NCBI GenBank assembly: GCA_902465015.1
Contig: CABQLK010000060.1
Location: 1-8,796 of the forward strand
Origin: an uncultured Collinsella sp.
GTDB taxonomy: Bacteria > Actinomycetota > Coriobacteriia > Coriobacteriales > Coriobacteriaceae
Reading direction: 5' to 3'
DNA length: 8,796 bases
The translations under genes were made by a program, and so were the position numbers. Every line of letters begins with the position of its first letter. Position 1 is the first letter of the stretch. This document shows, one piece after another, positions 1 through 4,903 of this stretch. The notes under the pieces are model-generated. The model was not told the origin of the DNA. It saw only the letters and a list, made by a program, of their open reading frames with translations, and did not search any database.

Positions 1-36
1 TCCGCACATGTGTGGATGAATGTGGGAGGTGTTCGG

Positions 37-114
37 ATGAAGTCGATAATCAAGGAAACAATATGTTGCTCAACACGCCCCAAAACGTATGGGCCACCTG
101 CTGTGCTAGGATAG
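37..114 (+). CDS. Possible 25-residue small ORF with a strong ribosome binding site
   Basis: An ATG at 37 is preceded by GGGAGGTG at 24-31, a near-ideal Shine-Dalgarno sequence at normal spacing, and the frame runs 25 codons to TAG at 112-114. The peptide starts MKSIIKETICC and ends GPPAVLG; I recognise no family, signal peptide or membrane segment. It is the only ORF in the first 570 bases with a good ribosome site. It could be a leader peptide, a small protein, or the tail of something that starts before the window. The stop overlaps the candidate -10 element at 107-112, so if that promoter is real this ORF is on a different transcript. Support is only the ribosome site and the frame. Confidence 0.3.
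   Translation: MKSIIKETICCSTRPKTYGPPAVLG
104..112 (+). promoter_or_regulatory. Candidate extended -10 promoter element
   Basis: TGCTAGGAT at 104-112 matches the extended -10 pattern TGnTAnnnT. No good -35 hexamer lies 16-18 bases upstream. It is placed to start a leader RNA of about 455 nt that would contain all the hairpins listed between 137 and 550 before the loaP start. Start-site mapping would be needed to confirm it, and the operon could instead be transcribed from upstream of the window. Confidence 0.22.
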
Positions 115-136
115 CTAACGTTACATAGGTTCAACT

Positions 137-167
137 GTGCTCACGGCTCCAGCAAGCCGCTAAGCAC
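137..167 (+). promoter_or_regulatory. Leader hairpin 1
   Basis: GTGCT (137-141) pairs with AGCAC (163-167), and CGGCT (144-148) pairs with AGCCG (155-159) around the loop CCAGCA; a small internal loop separates the two stems. A second short stem follows at once, GGTCG (170-174) with CGACC (184-188). There is no T-run, so neither is a terminator. They are listed as part of the structured 5' leader of the loaP operon. Confidence 0.4.
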
Positions 168-232
168 GGGGTCGATCAGCATCCGACCGTAACGGCGGTG
201 CCAGAAAAACCACGAGCTCCAATAGCGTCGTC

Positions 233-358
233 ATGCGTATCGCATCGAATGACTTTGCTCTTGTCGATGTGCAAGCTGTTCTTTCGAATCGATATCTCAT
301 GATAAAGCGCAGCAGTCCTTCAGCTGTTTGCGTGCGGTCCAGTTTTGTTCCCGCTTGA
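233..358 (+). CDS. Possible 41-codon leader-peptide ORF running into the large hairpin
   Basis: ATG at 233 opens a 41-residue frame (starts MRIASNDFALVDV, ends SSFVPA) that stops at TGA 356-358. No convincing ribosome site precedes it, and the sequence matches no family I know. It is listed because of its geometry: the last codons cover the whole 5' arm (321-342) of the strong stem at 321-380, and the stop codon is the last three bases of the loop, directly before the 3' arm at 359. A translating ribosome would therefore keep that stem open. This is the layout of a translational attenuator, but chance is quite possible given the poor start. Confidence 0.18.
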   Translation: MRIASNDFALVDVQAVLSNRYLMIKRSSPSAVCVRSSFVPA

Positions 359-380
359 CTGGGCCGCACGCAGCCAGCTG
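321..380 (+). promoter_or_regulatory. Large near-perfect 22-bp leader hairpin
   Basis: The arm at 321-342 (starts CAGCTGTTTGCG) pairs with the arm at 359-380 (ends GCAGCCAGCTG) over 22 positions, with a single U/C mismatch and two G-U wobbles, around a 16-base loop at 343-358. The wobble pairs suggest the RNA fold matters. No T-run follows directly; the nearest is at 391-397. LoaP of Bacillus is known to act through an RNA hairpin in the 5' leader of its target operon, so this stem is one of two good candidates here for a LoaP recognition element or an anti-terminator. Confidence 0.6.
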
Positions 381-397
381 GGGACGCGGTCTTTTTT
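361..397 (+). terminator. Possible attenuator terminator overlapping the large hairpin
   Basis: GGGCCGC at 361-367 can pair with GCGGTCT at 386-392 (two G-U pairs, 18-base loop), followed at once by Ts through 397. This has the form of a weak intrinsic terminator. Its 5' arm is the same sequence used by the 3' arm of the stronger stem at 321-380, so the two folds exclude each other. A third fold, 381-389 with 409-417, would put the T-run in a loop and also exclude it. The set resembles a terminator/anti-terminator switch ahead of an antitermination gene. The stem is short, so I rate it modestly. Confidence 0.33.
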
Positions 398-417
398 GCG
401 ATACACGTCCGCGTCTC
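381..417 (+). promoter_or_regulatory. Leader hairpin with T-run in its loop
   Basis: GGGACGCGG at 381-389 pairs with CCGCGTCTC at 409-417 (nine pairs, one G-U). The loop at 390-408 holds the run of six Ts (392-397). It can form together with the 321-380 stem but not with the terminator-like stem at 361-392, so it would favour read-through. Confidence 0.4.
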
Positions 418-477
418 TAGCCACTGCACTCATACATACCGTTCACGGTGGGGCAGAGCCACGTGCTTGTCTAACTG

Positions 478-550
478 GGCTCAGGGTTTGAATATGGAGC
501 GCCTTCGCGCACAAGCGCCCTGGCGTAGCCATGTCCAAACCCCGTGAGCC
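478..550 (+). promoter_or_regulatory. Long compound hairpin directly upstream of loaP
   Basis: Paired blocks, outside to inside, are GGCTCA (478-483) with TGAGCC (545-550), GGGTTTG (484-490) with CAAACCC (536-542), TATGG (493-497) with CCATG (529-533), GCGCC (499-503) with GGCGT (522-526), and GCGC (507-510) with GCGC (515-518). They are separated by small bulges and internal loops. The fold totals about 27 pairs and ends 14 bases before the loaP ribosome site. No T-run follows, so it is not a terminator. It may be the LoaP recognition element in the leader, or it may control loaP expression itself; which of these is inference. Confidence 0.55.
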
Positions 551-579
551 ACACGTAAGACAGCAAGGGGGTGGTGCTC

Positions 580-1125
580 GTGTGGTATGTGATTCAGGTC
601 ATTAACGGTCGCGAAGACGTAATGCGCGAGCGCATCGAGCGCGTGGTGCCGGCTGGTGCCATGCAGGAGCTCTTTTACCCCCAATTTCAAACCGAGATCA
701 AAGTACACGGCGAATGGGTCAATACGACCAAACCGCTCTTTCCCGGTTATCTTATCTGCGACACGGCGGATCCTCGCACCGTGCAACAGTATCTGCTGCG
801 CATGGACGACTTTGCCCGGGTGCTTGCCCAGGACGGTCAGTTTGTGCCGCTGGCAAAAGAAGAGGTCCAGCTTATTGGCAGCTTTACTCATGCGGGAGAC
901 CGCGTAGTGCCCATGAGCGAGGCCCTAAAAGACGGCGACCGGGTCGTAGTTACGGCAGGTCCGCTGCTGGGTCACGAAGGCCTTATCAAAACCATTAACA
1001 GACGCAAGAGCACTGCTTATTTGGAGCTCGACCTGTGCGGCCGACGCGTAACTACGCGCGTTGGCCTTGCCGTGCTTTCAGCCGAGCAGCGCGTAATGCG
1101 AAACCTAAAAAGGGCGATCGCCTAA
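580..1125 (+). CDS. loaP: LoaP-type transcription antitermination protein (NusG paralogue)
   Basis: This specialised NusG paralogue would bind RNA polymerase and promote read-through of terminators across the polysaccharide operon. Residues 1-105 form a NusG N-terminal domain: it opens MWYVIQVING, and KPLFPGYL at 51-58 is the usual NusG signature. Residues 118-166 form a KOW domain (DGDRVVVTAGPLLGHEG). At 181 residues the length fits the family. I prefer the GTG at 580 because AAGGGGGTG at 565-573 is a close match to the ribosome-binding consensus at good spacing and the protein then starts MWYVIQV like its relatives; a GTG at 571 would add three residues and overlap the ribosome site. LoaP genes are known in Firmicutes and Coriobacteriia, commonly beside polysaccharide or antibiotic clusters. 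An ordinary housekeeping NusG is unlikely here, since it would sit by secE and ribosomal genes. Confidence 0.9.
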   Translation: MWYVIQVINGREDVMRERIERVVPAGAMQELFYPQFQTEIKVHGEWVNTTKPLFPGYLICDTADPRTVQQYLLRMDDFARVLAQDGQFVPLAKEEVQLIGSFTHAGDRVVPMSEALKDGDRVVVTAGPLLGHEGLIKTINRRKSTAYLELDLCGRRVTTRVGLAVLSAEQRVMRNLKRAIA

Positions 1126-1143
1126 CTGCAGGCGACTGTTTAA

Positions 1144-1161
1144 CGGGACGGGGACGGGGAC
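1144..1161 (+). repeat. Short G-rich tandem repeat before the sugar transferase start
   Basis: Positions 1145-1161 read GGGACGGGGACGGGGAC, nearly three copies of a six-base unit GGGACG. It lies in the 36-base gap between loaP and the sugar transferase and occupies the ribosome-binding position for the TTG at 1162, so a change in copy number would alter the spacing of that site. Three G-runs are too few for a standard intramolecular G-quadruplex. Confidence 0.5.
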
Positions 1162-1923
1162 TTGAAGGAAATAGTGTCAGACAAAACTGAAAATTCAGTA
1201 GAAGCGCCGGTAGGGGCCTCGCTGGTTGCCCAAGCCATGAGCGGCGGCGACTCGAGCATGCGCTACAAGGCCATGCAGGCCGTGAAGGACTGGGACAACT
1301 CGCGCCTTGCCTACCGCACAGCCAAGCGCGCCTTCGACATCGTGTTTAGCGGCTGCGTGCTGGCCGTCATCGCCATACCCAGCCTTGTGCTCGCCGCAGC
1401 CATCCGCCTGGAGAGCGAGGGCAACCCGTTCTACAGCCAGATCCGCGTGGGCCAGACCCACCGCGACGGCAGCCTTTCCACCTTCCGCATGTGGAAGTTC
1501 CGCAGCATGTTCAAAGACGCCGACAAGCGCCTCGTCGAGCTCAAGGGGCAGAACGAGATCGCCGGCGCCATGTTCAAGATGAGGGAGGACCCGCGCGTAA
1601 CTAAGATCGGCAAGTTCATCCGCAAGCATTCCATCGACGAGTTCCCGCAGTTCCTGAACGTGTTCCTGGGCCAGATGTCCGTCGTCGGCCCGCGCCCGCC
1701 TCTGCCGAACGAGGTGGCGGAGTACACCGAGTACGACCTGCAGCGCCTTGTCGTGAAGCCCGGGATCACCGGCTGGTGGCAGGTGACGGAGCGCAACTCG
1801 ACCGGGTTCGATGGCATGGTCCGCCGCGATCTCGAGTACATCGCCAGCCGGGGCATTTTCACCGACCTCAAGATTGTAATCCTCACGGTTATTGAGGTCA
1901 TCACCGGTAAGGGTGCGTGCTAA
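1162..1923 (+). CDS. Undecaprenyl-phosphate sugar-1-phosphate transferase (small monotopic phosphoglycosyl transferase)
   Basis: This enzyme starts repeat-unit assembly by moving a sugar-1-phosphate from a UDP-sugar to undecaprenyl phosphate at the inner membrane face. It belongs to the bacterial sugar transferase family (PglC/WcaJ catalytic domain). Visible features are KRAFDIV at 55-61 leading into a hydrophobic re-entrant helix at about 61-80, WKFRSM at 111-116, the catalytic Asp-Glu pair D159-E160 in KHSIDEFPQ, VGPRPP at 175-180 and KPGITGWWQV at 199-208. About 50 poorly conserved residues precede the domain, and the large multi-membrane N-terminus of WcaJ-type enzymes is absent. The start is uncertain: TTG at 1162 follows a G-rich tract, while GTG at 1174 follows AAGGAA (1165-1170) at short spacing. 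The stop overlaps the ATG of the next gene by one base, indicating coupling. The sugar it transfers cannot be read from the sequence. Confidence 0.9.
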   Translation: MKEIVSDKTENSVEAPVGASLVAQAMSGGDSSMRYKAMQAVKDWDNSRLAYRTAKRAFDIVFSGCVLAVIAIPSLVLAAAIRLESEGNPFYSQIRVGQTHRDGSLSTFRMWKFRSMFKDADKRLVELKGQNEIAGAMFKMREDPRVTKIGKFIRKHSIDEFPQFLNVFLGQMSVVGPRPPLPNEVAEYTEYDLQRLVVKPGITGWWQVTERNSTGFDGMVRRDLEYIASRGIFTDLKIVILTVIEVITGKGAC

Positions 1924-2621
1924 TGCTCGGGGATTATTCGAAATACTCTGAGTTGAATCGCGTTCCCGTGATCGATGTTCCGATCACGGGAACAAACATG
2001 TCAGATTGCATCAATTTTCTAGCTGAACATATCGATGAACTCCATGGCGAGTACATTTGCGTCTCAAATGCCCATACGTCTGTTTTGGCTCATGATGACC
2101 CCTCATATTGGGATTGCCAGGCGGAATCAGTCATGTCCGTTCCCGACGGCAAGCCCTTATCAGTTGTAGGCCGTAAGTCATTTGAATCGATGGACCGCGT
2201 TACCGGTCCGGATTTGATGCGCGAGATTTTTGAGATTTCCAGTCAATACGGGTGGAGTCACTATTTCTACGGAAATGAACAGAAGAATCTTGACGCCCTC
2301 AGAGAATCGCTCAACAGGGATTTCCCCGGTTTAAAAATTGTGGGAATGGAACCGTCCGTTTTCCGTCCTTTGTCCGAAAACGAAAAGCATGAGCTTTCTA
2401 ATCGCATCGCCAACTCAGGAGCTAACTTCGCATGGATTGCTCTTGGCGCGCCCCGTCAAGAAGTTCTTATGCACGAGCTCAAGGGGGGGCCACAACCGTT
2501 GATGATCGGTGTTGGCGGAGCGTTCAACGTTCTCGCCGGCGTGGTGCCAGAGGCGCCGATGTGGATGCAAAACCTGAGTCTCGAGTGGCTATACAGACTT
2601 ATTCAAGAGGAAGGCAAATAG
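1923..2621 (+). CDS. WecG/TagA/CpsF-family glycosyltransferase (GT26)
   Basis: This family adds an N-acetylmannosamine-type sugar to the lipid-linked first sugar at the cytoplasmic membrane face. Motifs are VSNAHTS (47-53), PDGKPLS (74-80, with the putative catalytic D75), RVTGPDLM (92-99), YFYG (114-117), GAPRQE (175-180), GVGGAFN (196-202) and APMWMQNLSLEWLYRL (211-226). I chose ATG 1923 because AAGGGTG at 1909-1915 gives a ribosome site and TAATG is a normal coupled junction; GTG 1917 would add two residues. Two things are odd. The protein stops six residues after LYRL (232 in all), whereas TagA relatives carry a longer basic C-terminal appendage used for membrane contact and active-site closure. 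Codons for K187-G188-G189 contain a run of seven Gs at 2483-2489, in frame. A 60-base sample (2041-2100) is 48% GC, well below the next gene. Confidence 0.88.
   Translation: MLGDYSKYSELNRVPVIDVPITGTNMSDCINFLAEHIDELHGEYICVSNAHTSVLAHDDPSYWDCQAESVMSVPDGKPLSVVGRKSFESMDRVTGPDLMREIFEISSQYGWSHYFYGNEQKNLDALRESLNRDFPGLKIVGMEPSVFRPLSENEKHELSNRIANSGANFAWIALGAPRQEVLMHELKGGPQPLMIGVGGAFNVLAGVVPEAPMWMQNLSLEWLYRLIQEEGK
2483..2489 (+). repeat. G7 homopolymer tract inside the GT26 gene (in frame)
   Basis: Seven consecutive Gs follow AA at 2481-2482 and encode part of K187-G188-G189. The reading frame continues normally into GVGGAFN, so this tract is in the 'on' state. A one-base slip would remove the last 40 or so residues, including the conserved GVGGAFN and EWLYRL motifs. 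It belongs to the same class as the two G8 tracts downstream. Confidence 0.75.
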
Positions 2622-3680
2622 ATGAACGATTCGACCACCTTTAAAGACAAGACCCTGATGATCACGGGCGGCACCGGCTCGTTCGGCAACACCGTGCTCA
2701 AGCACTTCATGAACACCGACCTGGCCGAGATCCGCATCTTCTCGCGTGACGAGAAGAAGCAGGACGACATGCGCCACCGCCTGCAGGAGAAGTCCCCGGA
2801 GCTCGCCTCCAAGGTCCGCTTCTTCATCGGCGACGTCCGCAACGCCCAGAGCGTGCGCGACGCCATGCACGGCGTGGACTACATCTTCCACGCCGCCGCC
2901 CTCAAGCAGGTGCCCTCCTGCGAGTTCTTCCCCATGGAGGCCGTGCGCACCAACGTCATCGGCACGGACAACGTCCTGCACGCCGCGATCGAGGAGGGCG
3001 TGGACCGCGTCGTGTGCCTGTCCACCGACAAGGCGGCCTACCCCATCAACGCCATGGGCAAGTCCAAGGCCATGATGGAGTCCATCATCTACGCCAACGC
3101 CCGCAACGGCGCAGGCCGCACCACCATCTGCTGCACCCGCTACGGCAACGTCATGTGCTCGCGCGGCTCGGTCATCCCGCTGTTCATCGACCGCATCCGA
3201 AAGGGCGAGCCGCTCACGGTCACCGACCCCAACATGACCCGCTTCCTCATGAACCTGGACGAGGCCGTGGACCTGGTGCAGTTCGCCTTCGAGCACGCCA
3301 ACCCCGGCGACCTGTTCATCCAGAAGGCGCCGGCATCCACGATCGGCGACCTCGCCGAGGCCGTGCAGGAGGTCTTCGGCCGCGTTGGCACCCAGGTCAT
3401 CGGCACCCGCCACGGCGAGAAGCTGTTCGAGACCCTCATGACCCGCGAGGAGCGACTGCGCGCCGAGGACATGGGCGGCTACTACCGCGTCGCCTGCGAC
3501 TCGCGCGACCTGAACTACGACAAGTTCGTCGTGGACGGAGAGGTGGAGACCCAGGCAGACGAGTCCTACACCTCCCACAACACCGAGAGGCTCGACGTGG
3601 AGGGCACCATCGCCAAGATCAAGACCGCCGAGTACGTGCAGCTGGCCCTGGAGGGCCGCGAGCACGAGGCGGTGCAGTAG
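2622..3680 (+). CDS. capE: UDP-GlcNAc 4,6-dehydratase (5-inverting), first step to UDP-L-FucNAc
   Basis: CapE/FnlA/WbjB-type SDR enzyme. It converts UDP-GlcNAc to the 4-keto-6-deoxy L-arabino-hexulose intermediate in the cytosol, the first step to UDP-N-acetyl-L-fucosamine. The NAD(P)-binding motif GGTGSFGN is at 16-23, followed by AALKQVP (92-98), STDKAAYPINAMGKSK (134-149) and RYGNV. The usual SDR Tyr-x-x-x-Lys is here Met145-x-x-x-Lys149, which is known for CapE and separates it from ordinary SDRs. Its 352 residues fit the family. A strong ribosome site, AGAGGAAGG at 2606-2614, lies in the last codons of the upstream gene; the ATG directly follows that gene's stop and a single base separates it from capF. 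Codons are overwhelmingly C/G-ending: a sample (2881-2940) is 65% GC, unlike the gene before it. Immediate capF and capG neighbours make the assignment firm. Confidence 0.94.
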   Translation: MNDSTTFKDKTLMITGGTGSFGNTVLKHFMNTDLAEIRIFSRDEKKQDDMRHRLQEKSPELASKVRFFIGDVRNAQSVRDAMHGVDYIFHAAALKQVPSCEFFPMEAVRTNVIGTDNVLHAAIEEGVDRVVCLSTDKAAYPINAMGKSKAMMESIIYANARNGAGRTTICCTRYGNVMCSRGSVIPLFIDRIRKGEPLTVTDPNMTRFLMNLDEAVDLVQFAFEHANPGDLFIQKAPASTIGDLAEAVQEVFGRVGTQVIGTRHGEKLFETLMTREERLRAEDMGGYYRVACDSRDLNYDKFVVDGEVETQADESYTSHNTERLDVEGTIAKIKTAEYVQLALEGREHEAVQ

Positions 3681-3681
3681 G

Positions 3682-4899
3682 GTGCGCGTCCTCGTCACCG
3701 GCGCCAGGGGCTTCGTGGGCAGGAACCTCTGCTGCGCGCTTAAGAACATAAGGGACGGCAAGGACCGCCGTGCGAAATACCAGTCGCTCCTTCCCCTCGA
3801 GGTCATGGAGTACGACGTCGACTCGACCCCCGGGGAGCTGGAGGACTACTGCTCCCGCGCCGACTTCGTCTTCAACCTGGCCGGCGTCAACCGCCCAAAG
3901 GACCAGTCCGAGTTCATGGAGGGCAACTTCGGGTTCGCCTCCACGCTGCTCGACACGCTCGAGCGCCACGGGAATAAGTGCCCCGTCATGCTCTCCAGCT
4001 CCGCGCAGGCGAGCCTGTCGGGCCGCTTCGAGGGCTCCGTATACGGCGAGTCGAAGCTCGCGGGGGAGGGCCTGTTCCGCGAGTACTCGGAGCGCACCGG
4101 CGCGCCGGTGCTCATCTACCGCTTCCCGAACCTCTACGGCAAGTGGTGCCGCCCGCGCTACAACTCCGCCGTGGCGACCTTCTGCGACGCCATCGCCAAC
4201 GGCCGCCCCTACACCGTGAACGACCCGTCGGTCGAGCTGGAGCTCCTCTACATCGACGACCTCGTGGACGAGATGCTGGGCGCGCTGCTGAGGCGTGAGC
4301 ACCGCTGCGGATACGACGGGCTGGAGCGCGTCGACGGTGACGGGTTCTGCTACGTCCCCGGGACCGACGTGAAGACCCTGGGCGAGATCGTCTGCCTGCT
4401 CGACGGCTTCCGCGACAGCCGCGAGACGCTCTCGGTGCCCGACCTTTCGGAGGGCTCATTCTCCAAGAAGCTCTGGAGCACGTTCCTGTCCTACTACGAG
4501 CCCGGGCACTTCGCCTATAGCCTCAAGCCCAACGTGGACGACCGCGGCTCTTTCACGGAGTTCCTGCGCACACCCGAGCGCGGCCAGGTCTCGATCAACG
4601 TCTCGAGGCCCGGCATCACCAAGGGCAACCACTGGCACATGAGCAAGTGGGAGAGGTTCCTGGTGGTCTCCGGCACCGCGTCTATCAAGCTGAGGAAGGT
4701 GGGGGAGGACGCCGAGGGCAAGCCTTTCCCCGTCGACGAGTACATTGTCTCCGGCTCGGACATGCGCGCCGTGGAGATGATTCCCGGCTACACGCACTCC
4801 ATCACCAACCTGTCCGACACCGAGGACCTCGTGACGGTCATGTGGGCCAACGAGCCCTTCGACCCCGAGGACCCCGACACCTACTACGAGGAGGTCTAG
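3682..4899 (+). CDS. capF: Bifunctional C3-epimerase/C4-reductase of UDP-L-FucNAc synthesis
   Basis: CapF/FnlB/WbjC enzyme acting on the CapE product. The C-terminal cupin epimerises C3 and the N-terminal NADPH-dependent SDR domain reduces the 4-keto group, giving UDP-N-acetyl-L-pneumosamine. The Rossmann motif GARGFVG is at 7-13, a serine-rich strand MLSSSAQ at 103-109, and the catalytic Tyr121-x-x-x-Lys125 in YGESK. The cupin covers about 275-405, with GNHWHMSKWE (315-324) supplying H317, H319 and E324, and H372 in GYTHS as a likely fourth metal ligand. The 405-residue two-domain architecture is characteristic. The start is GTG 3682, one base after the capE stop; no other start gives the glycine-rich loop right at the N-terminus. 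GC content and codon use match capE and capG, so the three look like one inherited cassette. Confidence 0.94.
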   Translation: MRVLVTGARGFVGRNLCCALKNIRDGKDRRAKYQSLLPLEVMEYDVDSTPGELEDYCSRADFVFNLAGVNRPKDQSEFMEGNFGFASTLLDTLERHGNKCPVMLSSSAQASLSGRFEGSVYGESKLAGEGLFREYSERTGAPVLIYRFPNLYGKWCRPRYNSAVATFCDAIANGRPYTVNDPSVELELLYIDDLVDEMLGALLRREHRCGYDGLERVDGDGFCYVPGTDVKTLGEIVCLLDGFRDSRETLSVPDLSEGSFSKKLWSTFLSYYEPGHFAYSLKPNVDDRGSFTEFLRTPERGQVSINVSRPGITKGNHWHMSKWERFLVVSGTASIKLRKVGEDAEGKPFPVDEYIVSGSDMRAVEMIPGYTHSITNLSDTEDLVTVMWANEPFDPEDPDTYYEEV

Positions 4900-4903
4900 C
4901 CGC

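Noticed and set aside
160..429. Minus-strand ORF of 89 codons across the leader
   Set aside because: No recognisable protein features, and it overlaps strong inverted repeats better explained as RNA structure.
478..550. Hairpin as an intrinsic terminator of an upstream gene
   Set aside because: No T-run follows; the next bases are ACACGTAAGACAGC.
571..579. GTG 571 as loaP start
   Set aside because: It would overlap the AAGGGGGTG ribosome site; GTG 580 has correct spacing and yields the family-typical MWYVIQV start.
481..891. Minus-strand ORF of 136 codons over the start of loaP
   Set aside because: It lies opposite the well-supported loaP gene and has no family signature.
1144..1161. G-quadruplex
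   Set aside because: Only three runs of three or more Gs are present, one short of the usual four.
2589..3806. Long open frame on the minus strand opposite capE (405 codons)
   Set aside because: Composition artefact: very GC-rich capE has C/G third positions, leaving the opposite strand open. The translation is low-complexity (Val, Ala, Gly, Asp, His) without any family motif.
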